A stretch of 64,000 bases of DNA from Rhypophila decipiens (Eukaryota; Ascomycota; Sordariomycetes; Sordariales; Naviculisporaceae): the NCBI GenBank assembly GCA_033297075.1, contig MU858104.1:62001-126000 (forward strand), read 5' to 3'. This document shows positions 46,091 through 57,014 of this stretch, in pieces. The position numbers were made by a program, and so were the translations under genes. Below the pieces are notes generated by a model. That model worked only from the letters and a program-made list of their open reading frames with translations. It was not told the origin of the DNA and searched no databases. How positions within the stretch are numbered: the stretch's first letter is position 1; every line of letters starts with the position of its first letter.

Positions 46091-47443
46091 ATGTCGTCGT
46101 CTCGCTCATCCCGATCAAATTACAGTGGCAGCTCGCCGAGCAGCAGTGGCAGCGGCCGTGGAGGGTCGTCGAGGAGCAGCAGGAGCTCCAACTCTAGACA
46201 AGTGAGTCTTGGATTTGCCACTCTAGTTTTCATAAAAGAAATCCAGGCCCCTCAGTCATGAGCAGATGTGGGACAAGAAACACCAGAATCAGAATCAACA
46301 CCAGTCCTCGTCATTCAAAGTCCTTCACAATGAACAAACATCACTCCAAACGCCCGCTTCCTAAGCCCTCTACTGGCTCCCATAAAACACACAAATCCTC
46401 CAAATCTCAAAGAGAAAGCATGCCGGGCTTCCGGCCAATTTCCATGAAGAGCGAGAATGACCAGGCCCACGACGCAGACAGAGCTGACCAGATTCCCCTT
46501 ACTTATCAGAACATCCGCACCTTGATCGACTCGCTCAGAACTCACCGGGTCAACACACTGACAGAGCTCTGCCGGATCGAGCGCGTGGCGGCGTCTTGCG
46601 AGTCCGAGGAAGACTCGCGGGCCTTCCAGGAACCCATGACGACGGCCTGGCAGTACTATGTCAACTCGAACCAGATGCTCAGCGAGCTGCGCGGGCTGAC
46701 CACCAAGTTCCCCTTTTGCGGAGATATCGTGTCTGAGGCCAAGATGCTGGTGGACAATGATCCCGACTCCAACAGGAGCTGGAACTATGCCTGGTTGGTG
46801 CTTGTCAAAATCAGGGACGAGTATGTCATGTTGATCCCCTTTCTCCCTTCTTCACAAAAAGCCCTCCAAAAAGCTCTCTTTTATCTTGATTTTTTTCTTC
46901 TCATTGTCCATGGAGACGTCTGTCATATCGACAGGTTGATTACCACAGCCTTGATAATGGGACATTCCCGCTGCAAGGGCCAGGGGGGGGTCAGATATGA
47001 CGCAGCCAGGCGGGCGAGGTGACCGCTCCACGAGCTTAACAGTGCCCTATGCATGTACCGTATGCGGCCGCATTCCCTATTTGTCCCGAGTGCAGCGGGT
47101 TTAGGCGATCCTGCTTTACCCTAGGGCCATCACACCACTGTGAGCCCTCTTGGCCGCATGAGTGCCACGGCTTGCCAAGGCTACATTATTCATCCCTTAC
47201 ACAACCATGTTCACATATAGCATTCGTCATCTCTTACCAAATCATCGAGGCTAACGGTCATCACAATATAGTAACCTCATCGCAACTTACGCTGCGTCCG
47301 AAGCGGCTAGACCCGAGATGTGGACTCCCAACGAGCCTTCGGCCGAAGACATTGACGCCCTAGCTGCCTGTTTCCAATATGAATGGGATATGGCGGTCAA
47401 CAACATGCTTCGGCACTGGCAGGTCTCGCCTGTCTGGTACTAG
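46091..47443 (+). CDS. hypothetical protein, Ser/Arg-rich N-terminus, exon 2 start unresolved
   Basis: Not recognised. The ATG at 46091 is in good context (CATCATGTC) after a C/T-rich leader. Exon 1 (46091-46201) encodes a Ser/Gly/Arg-rich start and ends at a GTGAGT donor. The clear coding body runs to 46820 (GTATGT donor) and includes TYQNIRTLIDSLRTHRVNTL, AWQYYVNSNQMLSELRGL and NRSWNYAWLVLVKIRD. It joins exon 3 (47272-47443) across a 451-nt intron with a CTAAC branch. Exon 3 encodes NLIATYAASEAARPEMW and ends at PVWY. The first junction is the problem: nearby acceptors put exon 2 in a closed frame, and only an AAG at 46319-46320 restores the phase. Translation might instead begin at 46258 or 46330. 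The body looks helical and soluble. Confidence 0.55.
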
Positions 47444-49742
47444 TAATAGCTTGATAAGCTTCATCGACAGTGCTCTCACCTAGCAACACAGCAACAGGCA
47501 CATCTCGTTCATTTTTCTTGCCAGTTCTTGTCACTCTCTCACACGTCTTGTTTGCGCTTGGAGGTTTGTATTGCTTACTGTTCAAGTTATTGTCGGAATG
47601 GTCTTTGCATGATTGGTCGGCGCGAGCAGAGGGCAGGAGCATCATGGGGCATACAACATTTCTGGATTTCGAGGCTACCAGCTTCACTGAGGCGCCGGGG
47701 TACAACACATTCTTTCTAATATGTGGGCCAATGTGGCGGAGATTGCTGGTTCGATTCTTTCCGTGGCAGGCTAGAAACTCTCTTTTCCCCTCCTCACGCC
47801 TTTATTTTCAATTCTTTTCGTTATTGTATTTCATACCTTTATCTCCACTCTAGACTTTAAACTTCGCAGTTATCAAAACTTAACGTTACAATGTGCAACC
47901 CTTTCCGACCTGAGTTACACCCTTTAGAAAGCATAATACAACGTCAAGTTTAAGTACCATATTCCACATCTACTGCTGTGTATTATAGTATTGTATACTA
48001 GTATTGGTCTTGCGTATTCCAAGTCTGTGAGCGGCAGATATTTTATATCAGCCGACAGCTTGGGGGCCGACCCTGAGCAGGACCTTGCTACGGAGTCCTC
48101 CATCATCCCCGTCTTCGATATTCTGTAAATATCTTCATCAAGTATATGTAGTCCTTGCTTATACATGGGGCGTATTGGGGTAACTTCCTAGGCAGTAGCA
48201 TTTGTGTACGATTAGAACTCCAGGCTAAAAACTTCGTATATGGGCAGTTGTATAAAACAGACCTGTGCCGCAATCGGATCAAAAGAAACTGCATCCGACC
48301 ACGCCGTTTAAGGTGTGGATGAAAGCCGGGCAGCGCCGCAGCACCACCAATGCCTCTGCAGAGAAGCATCTTGAGAGGTCTAAAATACGGCGCTGTGTTT
48401 CTTGACCGTCAGACGCGCACAAGGTTGGCCTCCGTTCCGTGTCGCACCGTGCCACAACCACACGAAAAGGAGAACCGGCTTGTCGGGACCGGGAAAGCAC
48501 AGACGGCGAGCCCGGAACTGCATACTTTTGGAGTCGGTGCCTGGAGTTACCCCAGATTCGGTGGAGGGCCAATGTGTGGTTGTGGTCTCTTTTCTGCAGC
48601 AAGTTTGTTGTACATAAACGCTCCGACTTTATCAAAGGATGGTAGATGAGGTCAGATCATGTAAGCAGTAACAACAGGCAATGGACCGGGTCATGCGCGT
48701 TCGTGCGGTACCTGTCGCTTGTTCAAGTTGCTGATTTCTAGAAACTACATGATCAGTAGACTCGTAAAGACATATTTCAATAGGACGTTGCTTGCAACGG
48801 ATGCGGAAAGTCCTGTCGGGAATAATGTTCCATCTGTTGCCACGTGATGCCTGGCATTGCCTCTTTATAAGTGTACCGCCTGCCGACTTTATAGCCGAAG
48901 TTGCATATCGGATGAGAGCAAAAGAACCGCACAGGAGAGGTACGGTATATCTAAAACCACTCTCTTGGCCTTTAATCTAGTGTCCCAAGGTCAATTACAA
49001 TACGATAGTAAATTTACAGGCAAATATCTAATTAGCATAGCCTCGACTAAGTGGAATAAATAACTTAACTAGCTCGAAGAAATACCTTGACTGGCTCGAA
49101 TAAATGCCTACACTTAAAGGCCAGACGGTGGTTTTAGCGGCGGCGACATAGACAGGCCCTCGTCAGCAAAAGGGCGATCAGCCATGTTTTGTGAAATCCA
49201 TATGTAGTTGGGCAGCGAGGGTTCAGAACAGTGAAGGCGCGGTAGCAATCAAGATTAAATGATTCCAATTCTCGGTGGAGGTTGTCAGAGATTTATAGTG
49301 GTCCATCTGCCGCGGTGATTTCCCGGGTTTGTGGAAGAAATCCGGGGTAATAACCGTCTTGAGTCGGATGTGGGAGAACTCGTGCATTCGTTTGCGGTTG
49401 AAACATACAGGAACACGAGATATTGCCAGTATTAGCAATTCGATTGGCCATTTAATGCCAAATCCTAATATACAAACTCGGCATCCTCCTCGAGCTTAGA
49501 CCAGAGTTGTATAGCCAAGATGACCACGGTATTTCGGGACCACGGCTCCGGTAGCGGTAGTTTCCCCTCTAATGACCTGCGAAGATATTAGCCGTTAAAG
49601 ATATTTTGAGTGACTGAATGGCCGGCCAAGGGAGAATATGGGTAATATATATATCTTCCAGCGCCCGCCGCATTCCCAAGCTGGAGCAGGACTGGGTCAT
49701 TGGTACTAGGACGGAGGTGATCCTACGAGCAGGCAGTTCAAA
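47444..49742. other. intergenic region upstream of tyrosinase, with a repeat relic
   Basis: About 2.3 kb. The 127-codon frame at 47470-47853 has no motif. A degraded repeat at 49051-49098 resembles the interior of the MITE-like element at 29251-29449. The rest is A/T-rich with no supported gene. The final part is the tyrosinase promoter. Confidence 0.4.
49051..49098 (+). repeat. relic related to the 29251-29449 element
   Basis: TGGAATAAATAACTTAACTA and the following CTCGAAGAAATACCT align with 29347-29391 of the MITE-like element over about 45 bases, with several substitutions. A second, weaker CTCGAATAAATGCCT unit follows immediately. Terminal repeats are no longer recognisable. Confidence 0.4.
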
Positions 49743-51045
49743 ATGTTGAGCCAAATTCTTCTCGGCCTATGTCTGCTGGGGGACTCGCTGGCCGCACCTC
49801 TGGTCGAGACTCGACAGACCACGACCAAGAAATGCGTCAGCCCACGTGTTCGAAAATCATGGTAAGATCTGACATGCAACGTCCTGGTCCCTTTCTTGAT
49901 TCAATGGCTGACCGTGGCTATGAAACCCACTAGGCACACGCTCAGTACTGCCGAGAGACAGGCATACATCGACGCCGAATTGTGCCTGATGTCGAAACCT
50001 GGGACACTCGGACTGCGTGGAGCCAGAAGCAAGTTTGATGAGTTCCAGGCTGTCCATGTTTCCCAGGCCGAGATTGCGCATTTCGTGGGACAGTTCTTTC
50101 CCTTTCATCGGCTCTATGTCTGGGCTCATGAAGAAGCGCTGCGCAAGGAATGCGGATATACTGGCGCCCAGCCGTAAGCTGACTTCTCCGTCCTGCCCCT
50201 TTCACAGTGACAGCCCTTCTCACCAAAGGCTCCAACTCGAACAGATACTGGGATGAAACCGTCGACGCCGGCGCCTTCTCCAAGTCGATCCTCTTTTCCG
50301 AGACGCCGGGTTTTGGCGGAAACGGAGTGCGCAACGGATCCCTGGCCTGCATCCAGACCGGGCCCTTTGCCTCGTACAAGAACCCAATCGGACCCGGGTA
50401 CAAGCTTGCAGACCACTGTATCGGACGATGGATCAGCGACATGGCCACCTCGGGCGCCTCCCAAGCGACCGTCAACACTTGTCTGGCCAAGACCAACTAT
50501 CTCGATTTCTGGGCCTGCGTCGAGTCGTCGACCGGTCCACACGGCGCCGGACACGGCGGTGTGGGCGCAGACATGACCAACCCAGTTTCCTCGCCTGGGG
50601 ATCCCATATTCTACCTGCATCACACATGGCTGGACCGCATATGGGCCAAGTGGCAGGCCCAGAGCCCCGAGGTGAGGTTGAAGGAAATCGGGGGCAACAA
50701 CAAGCCGGCTGCAGCAGGATTTCCTTTTCCGGGAGGCGGTGGACCTGCGGGGGGCTTACCCCCGGGCTTTGATCCGGGCATGTTCTTTCCGCCATTCGAT
50801 CCCAGGGATCTTGCTCGGCCGGATGATGTTCCGTAAGTCCTGTCGTCTCCATGTACAATCTCAATGGTTCTGTTACCAAGGAAGACTAACGATGGTGTGC
50901 ATGCAGAGAGCCGCTTGTGATGGGAGATGTAGGAACGAATGTAACCTTGACGCACAAGCTGCAGATGTATGGTACTGTTCCCGATCAGACGGTGGACGAG
51001 GTCATGGACATCCAGGGCGATGTTTTGTGCTACGACTATGACTGA
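49743..51045 (+). CDS. secreted tyrosinase
   Basis: Type-3 dicopper oxidase: hydroxylates monophenols and oxidises diphenols to quinones, for pigment or secondary-metabolite chemistry. Four exons: 49743-49861, 49934-50173, 50245-50832 and 50907-51045, with phases consistent, giving 361 residues. A signal peptide is likely (MLSQILLGLCLLGDSLAAP). The CuA region shows HVSQAEIAHFVGQFFPFHRL followed by YVWAHEEALR. The middle histidines lie in GPHGAGHGGVG, and CuB is DPIFYLHHTWLDRIWAKW. A Gly/Pro-rich segment (GGGGPAGGLPPGFDPGMFFPP) precedes the last exon. It is shorter than the long fungal tyrosinases with a C-terminal lid and resembles the short secreted class. The next gene on the same strand is a secreted esterase. 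Confidence 0.92.
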
Positions 51046-52902
51046 ACAAGCTGCACAAGACATGGAACGGATCGGTGGCGTGTCGATTATAACGAGCTGA
51101 AGTGGTGTTGTTGACACATCTTTGTCCCGTCTTTAATCTATCAACCAAGGGCATTGCTCTTGGACTTGGGGGCGGAACAGAGACATAGAGACCGCGCAAA
51201 GGATGCCCGCCTAGGTCCATAGTCCATAGCGCCATGAACATGACAAATCGTTCGAGATGTGCACTAGAACACAGGGTGGACTTGGTTGCCTACTACGGAG
51301 TACACCTCTACCGGGGTTTGTTTTCGAACAGACCAGGGTTTTCACACAACGTAGCAGGGAGGAGCAAGGAGGTTACTCTTCATGGAAATTACTAGAAGAT
51401 CTACTCACATCAGTGGCTGCATGTAGTCACAACAAGAAATCTCCCACCAAACTAACCCCCCTGGTCTGTTCGAAAACAAACCCCGGCAGAGGTGTATGAA
51501 TCGTGGGTTCTCTCTATTGCCATCGGCTACCTTGGGCATGGGTCTCATCGTCTTGGTAGGCCATACGGGTCAAAGGCTCGATTCGAGGTAGTCTCCCGCG
51601 ATCGCTAGTGGAAAAGTTGTGGAGGTTAGAGGCTGCAGCTAACAGAGATTGGGCAAGTGTTGATTCCAAGTTCCCCATCAAGAGCGGCTATTCCCACCCA
51701 ACGACGGGCGGCTCTCGTCACCGGTATGGGGCTTTCCCGTCCCTTACTGCATACGGTCAAGGAGCCGAGGATGACTAAGGCATGCAGGAACATCGTGGCC
51801 TGGAAACACACGTGTGTGGGTGTGGCTATAATTACCGCGCTATCGTGGGATCATGCTCGATGGTCCCCGAAGAAGCGGGAGCGGGGTCTTGGATCGAGAA
51901 GGATGCGGGGGTCGGAGAGGAACGGCACGCTACAGAAAGACCGGACATGAAACTTGGCGTTCATCCCGTCAGCTGCTGTCGTCTCTGTTATTGGAGGTGC
52001 TGGTTGGTTGTCTGATCTGATGCCCTCGGGCTGCTGGCGGTCTTGTATCTGCTTCCCGAGTCGCTGATGCAGTTATCCCATAGTCTGAATGCCACAAGAC
52101 GGGAAGAAGATAACCGCACCTATGAGAACGGTTCTGTGCCTCTGGCCACGTCCTGGAGACCTTTGTTAGCACAAGAGGATTCCTCAGCTTTGCACACCGA
52201 GACACCTAACTGTCACGACAAACACATTCTGTATCTGCTCGACTTATACGGCCAAGGTATCGAGTAAGCAGGTCATCAAGGCAGGGCTCGATATTCAATA
52301 ATATCAATATTGCCCGTCCGCCACCAAGCCATGAGTCCCAAACTCGGAGATGCTGCATCTATGACGGCCTATATTTGACATGTTAAAGTGCCGAAGATGG
52401 CTGCCGGGAGAAAGGACTAAGCTGCCCATTGGACGGCATCGCCCTACAAGACACAGCTGGCGCTTACATCGTGCGCCGAGTATGCACACACACCTGCACG
52501 GTGGCCTATAGTCAAGGATATGCCATCATCAAGTCACATAAATCTCATAGAGGATAGAAGAGATGGAGGTTCAGCTGCTTGGAACAAGCACAGTTCTTGG
52601 CACGCGCGTTTACCAGGCTCGTGGTGCCTCCAATACTCCGCTACCAAATTCAGTGATCTCGCTTGTGGGTCGCTAAGAGCTGTTAGAGGGCGGCGCGACG
52701 ACGATGTGACCCCAAGCATGGATAGGACGAGCATGCCACACATGCTAATGATTACCAGTAGGGAATATTATGCATTGGCTTGTTGGTGATTTAGTACGTA
52801 GCTACATATATTTCCCATCATCTCCCTCCTCCAAGCAAAACATCTCATTTTTCCGAGCTGATCAGGTCTAGTCAATCATACTTAAGACTTCACACCTTCG
52901 CT
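51046..52902. other. intergenic region tyrosinase/esterase with a TIR element
   Basis: About 1.9 kb. It contains the inverted-repeat element at 51301-51496. Short + strand frames between 51657 and 52267 show no motif. No gene is supported. Confidence 0.4.
51301..51496. mobile_element. MITE with 38-bp terminal inverted repeats
   Basis: The left end, 51301-51338, is the reverse complement of 51459-51496 at 37 of 38 positions; the one difference is A versus G at 51310. The repeat contains GGGGTTTGTTTTCGAACAGA. Both outer ends are TA, so the element proper may be 51303-51494 with a TA target duplication, as for Tc1/mariner-type insertions. The 120-bp interior has no coding capacity. Near-perfect ends suggest recent insertion. 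Confidence 0.85.
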
Positions 52903-54609
52903 ATGGCCAACAAACTCATCCTCGCTGGCCTGCTGGCCTTGGCGCAAGCTCCGGCGGTCCTGGGAGCCACTGTCGACCTTGGCGTGTCAGTCCATCTTGG
53001 AGCTCTCAATGTGAGAAAAATACACTCTTAGACAAACACGAGAGATGATCAAGAACTTGGTCGATGCTAACAACTTTTCACACAGGCAACTGGATCATAT
53101 TACGCCTTCAATAACATTCCATATGCCGAGCCCCCCACGGGGTCTCGCCGTTTCAAGGCGCCATTCCCCAAAGTATCCATCAACCGCACCGTCAATGACG
53201 GCTCGGTCCAGCGCATCTGTCCCAGCGCGAACCCGGCATGGTTCGGAATCTCAGTCCCGTACATGCTGGCACAGCTCTTCGGACCCCTGCCGCCTGGACC
53301 ACCGCCTGGACCACCTCCTCCAGTTGATCCACGTGAGACCGAGGACTGCCTCTACCTCGATGTAAAGGCCCCCAAGGCAGTCTTTGACGGCCCTGGCATC
53401 AAGCCCAAGAATCTGCCTGTGCTTGTGTGGATCCATGGCGGTGGCTTTGCTGGCGGCTCCAAGGATGGCAACCCCGCCGGGCTCATCAAGCAGGGGTTCC
53501 GCGACGGCAAGAAGGGCTTCGTCTATGTCGCCATCAACTACCGTCTCGGTCTCTTTGGTTTCCCGCCCAAGGGTCCCCTTGATTTTGATGTGGCCACCAA
53601 CGCCGGTCTGATGGACCAGCAGCTGGCCCTCCTCTGGGTCAAAGCCAATATTGCCAAGTTCGGCGGCGACCCCAACAAGATCACCGTCTTTGGCGAGTCG
53701 GCTGGCGCGAGCAGCATTGCCTTCTTGTTGACCTCGTACAACGGTGCCCCCGTGCCTTTCAAGCGTGCTCTGCTCCAGTCGCCCGCCACTCGGCCGGCCA
53801 CCGATCAGGCAGTCTATGCCGGTGTCTACAACGAAGTGCTCGCCGCCGCCGGTGTCTCTTCCATCGCCGCCCTCCGCGCACTGCCCTCTTCCACCCTGAC
53901 CGATGTCAACCGTGCTGTCATTGGTGCCGCCGGATTCGACCACTTCACTCTCGGTCCCAACGTAGACGGCATCTTCGTCCCAGATCAGCTCCCCGTACTC
54001 CTCCGCAAGGGAAGAGTGCCCAAGAACGTCGAGGTCATGGTCTCGTACACGTCCGACGAGGGTCTCCTGTTCACCGATCCCCGCGTGCAGGACAATACCG
54101 CCTTCAAGGCCCTCTTCCAGCAACTCATGCCGTCCATCCCGGCCTCCAAGATCAACCAGCTAGCTACGACCGTCTACCCAGAGGACTTTTCGGGCGCCCA
54201 AGGCTACACCGACCAGTCCTCCCGTCTGCGTCTCGCTCTCGCAGAGGGCATCGTGCAGTGCAACGCCTTTGCGACTCACTTGGCATACAAGAATGCATCG
54301 CGGGCTTTCATCTTCGACGTCTTTCCCAAGATCCATGCCGAGGATGTTGCATACACCTTCTGGAATGGCGAGTCAACTGACAGCTTCGGCATCCCCATCA
54401 ACTTGCCCGTCGCACTGAACCTGCAAAAGTGGGTGGTCGATTATGCCATGGTCGGAGCTGGACCAGCGAGTGCTGCGAATGTGATTCCCATCTACACGAA
54501 CGCGGCCAAGACGTTGCAAGTTAGCGACACGGGCAACTCGGTCATCCAGCCTGACTGGGCTGCCAACCGCAGGTGTAGGTGGTGGGTTGAGGGCCTGTTT
54601 GCCCCATGA
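52903..54609 (+). CDS. secreted type-B carboxylesterase/lipase
   Basis: Alpha/beta-hydrolase of the carboxylesterase/cholinesterase family; hydrolyses an unknown ester. Two exons, 52903-53010 and 53086-54609. The intron has a GTGAGA donor, a GCTAAC branch and a CAG acceptor, phase 0. The product is 543 residues, typical length. The signal peptide MANKLILAGLLALAQAPAVL ends near Gly-Ala. NIPYAEPPTGSRRF and EDCLYLDV are family signatures, and the oxyanion hole is WIHGGGFAGGS. The nucleophile is Ser241 in FGESAGASS, the acid is probably the Glu of SDEGLLF, and the histidine that of IHAEDVAYTFWNG. A proline run (PGPPPGPPPPVDPRETEDC) sits before the core. It follows the tyrosinase on the same strand. 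Confidence 0.93.
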
Positions 54610-55512
54610 GTGATGGTGGATGATGATATGGTATTGTTTGTTTTTGTATTCAGGGATTAGCAATCTTTATTGTTTACTGTCGTGATATTGTCTCTTGTCG
54701 ACACAGAGGCTGATTAAAGGGGCACGCCAAGTCTAATCTGTGTGGAGAAAATGAAAATGAAGGAGGATACATATTAAAGATAAAAAAAAAAAAAGGAGAG
54801 TCAGAAGTAAAGAGAAATAGAGAGAGCCGCACCAAACTGGCCCACAAGCAGCAGTCTTGTATCCGAAGCGAGGTGCATCGCGTGTCCGCAGCGATGTTAC
54901 TACAGTAGTACTTCCCGTCGGAGTTTTTCGATGGGTCTTTCTGAGAGGTCAATCACTACACGTAACTCCACCTCGGCTAAGGCCAGCATTCGTACACTAG
55001 ACCGTCCCGAATCCTCGTAGCTAATGATTTAATCAGGTACGGCAACCATGGTGTACTAGGGGACCTCTTGCTATTAGTCAGAGGTAGGATTGATCCTGCC
55101 CTTCTATCCAACGTGGCGATGGCCTTAAAACTGGGAGAAGCTGTTGTAGAGTCCTGTCACGATGTCACGTACTATACGGGGACCCTTTGCATAGGGCAAC
55201 GAATGGTGGATTTGGACCTCTCGGTTACGGGCAAGTGTCCCCAAGTCAAAGTCCACGACTCCACGTGAACAAGATTGATAGTGGAAATTGTTGGGATTAT
55301 TTGGCTCCATTCCCAAGACGAAGGCAAGGCAGACACGAGAAACTGCCTCCCCCTGACTGAACCTCCACTCAACAGGCTCCGCGTTTTCCATATAACTTGG
55401 AGGTTCGCTCTCGAGATGCCATGTCCGTCCCTCCTCTTCTTGTCGTCATCACCACCACCTTCATCACATCCATCCAACAAACTTCCCACCAACCAAAACC
55501 CAAACATTCACA
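54610..55512. other. intergenic region esterase/CVNH
   Basis: About 900 bases between two + strand genes, with an A-tract near 54781-54794 and a TATA-like CATATAACT at about 55389. No gene is supported. Confidence 0.4.
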
Positions 55513-56129
55513 ATGCACTTCTCTTCCTCAGCCGCCACCGCCGCCATCCTGCTCATGGCCGGCACCGCCCTCGCCACTCCTGTCGCGGCTCCCAGCCCCG
55601 GCCTGAGTACCGACGGCCCTCTCGTCTTCTCCGCCGCCCATGACTCTGAAGGGGGTGTCGAAAAGCGAAGCTACACGGGGTCGTGCAAAGACTGCAACGT
55701 CTATTACTGGAACAATGACATCACCCTTGAGTGTGCATGCTCCGACAAGGCGGGCAGGACAGTGTATAATCAGCTGCCTCTCACCACCTGTTTGAGAAAT
55801 AGCGACGGCCAGCTTTATTGGGGCAAAAAGTACGTTGTTTGAAGGCCCCATAACATGGTCTCGAGGCTTTGCTAACCAATCATTCTCCTCTCTTACAATA
55901 GCGGTGGTTTCCAGGGATCCTGCCGGCAGCCGTCATTGAACGGCCAAAAGTACTTCAAAGCCGAATGCCGGAACAACGCTGGTGTGTGGGCGTTGACACG
56001 TGAAATAAATCTCGGTATGCGCTTACCCTGGGCTATCTTGCCTTGGATCTCATCGTACTAACCGCACAATGTTGGATTACAGAGGAGAAAATCCACAACG
56101 ACAATGGTTGGCTTGTATGCCATGTTTAA
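55513..56129 (+). CDS. secreted cyanovirin-N homolog (CVNH lectin)
   Basis: Small secreted protein with a single cyanovirin-N homology fold; many members bind high-mannose glycans, but binding is not shown here. Three exons: 55513-55829, 55902-56014 and 56083-56129, with phases consistent, giving 158 residues. The signal peptide is MHFSSSAATAAILLMAGTALA. A propeptide follows and ends at a Kex2-like Lys-Arg in GGVEKRSYTG. The CVNH domain then starts with SYTGSCKDCNVYYW. The family pattern of repeated halves is visible: ITLECACSDKAGRTV and TTCLRNSDGQLYWGK, then GSCRQPSLNGQKYFKAECRN and INLEEKIHNDNGWL. Cysteines probably form disulfides. The processing site is inferred from the dibasic pair only. 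Confidence 0.92.
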
Positions 56130-56533
56130 GTTCTTTTTTTCACTTGCACCGACTACACCGCACTCCATCTCTCTGGAAGGGACATGTTACGGTATTGTCC
56201 AGCTCCCGAGTTGAGACACCGCGATGTGCCCAACCGGGACGTGCAGACCATTAGATAGTTTGACTTAATACGAATATAAGGTGCCTTGCTCGATGACGAC
56301 TCCGAGCCTGTTCTGGATAACGTTGCTTTGCAGGCAGGATGTAAAAGGAGGGTTGACTTTTAACATCTTATACAAGCTGTCTTTTAGACTTGCATTAAGC
56401 TACCTATTAATACATATACCGGTATTCAGTCCTGGTATCAGACCATTCATTGTAAAGAACTACTCCTAGTAAAAGTGAAAAATAAAAAGCATGTTAAATG
56501 ACAACAAAAAAACATAGCAAAGCAAATAAAAAA
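56130..56533. other. intergenic region CVNH/tRNA
   Basis: About 400 A/T-rich bases between the CVNH stop and the 3' end of the tRNA. Nothing coding is seen. The A-run next to the tRNA serves as its terminator on the other strand. Confidence 0.4.
56528..56533 (-). terminator. RNA polymerase III terminator of tRNA-Ser
   Basis: Six consecutive A on the + strand (TTTTTT on the minus strand) directly after the tRNA discriminator base, the standard Pol III stop. Confidence 0.8.
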
Positions 56534-56642
56534 CGTCACCTGCAGGATTCGAACCTACGCTCCCGAAGGAACTGCCTAACATGCTAACTCCCTCGAGAGG
56601 GAAATTAGCAGGGCAGCGCGTTAACCACTCCGCCAAAGTGAC
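56534..56642 (-). tRNA. tRNA-Ser (anticodon GCT) with intron
   Basis: Read on the minus strand, the 7-bp acceptor stem pairs GTCACTT with AGGTGAC. The D arm is GCGGAGTGGTTAACGC. The anticodon stem CTGCC pairs with GGCAG, and the loop CTGCTAA carries GCT (genomic 56607-56609). A long variable arm (TTCCTTCGGGAGC) identifies serine. The T arm is GTAGGTTCGAATCCTGC, and the discriminator is G. An intron of about 28 nt (56578-56605) follows position 37, leaving a mature length of about 81 nt before CCA addition. It decodes AGC/AGT codons. Confidence 0.93.
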
Positions 56643-57014
56643 TGGTTCATGCAGTTCGGGCTTGTTAAGGCTGCATTTACCCGTCTGGATCCATGTGGCC
56701 CACAAAGTGGAAGTAAGCGCCCGGCTTATTGGGTCGGAAGCTGAGACTCACCACGCCAGGAAGTCACTTGTGGAACTCGTCGCTGATGATTGTTTGGCTG
56801 CCATCTTTGCCGGTCTGCAGGAGACTGATACACATGCATGCAGGTTTGGGAAGATTCTTGTTGCATGAGCATAATCATTCAGGGGCACCATACACACTTA
56901 TCCATAGAGGGGTGCCGCCATCTTCATATATACTTGGCAGAGCTGAGAATATATTTTTGGTAGCAAGATATTAACATTATAGCTGGCTAGGAACAAGGGA
57001 TCTACCGAGATGGC
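56643..57014. other. intergenic region tRNA/DUF427
   Basis: About 370 bases upstream of the tRNA on its strand and downstream of the DUF427 gene. No gene is supported. Confidence 0.4.

Noticed and set aside
47470..47853. 127-codon hydrophobic frame
   Set aside because: T-rich 3' region after the unknown gene makes hydrophobic codons by composition; an antisense frame is open too.
53251..54123. 290-codon antisense frame over the esterase
   Set aside because: Antisense shadow of a gene with a full catalytic triad; no independent motif.
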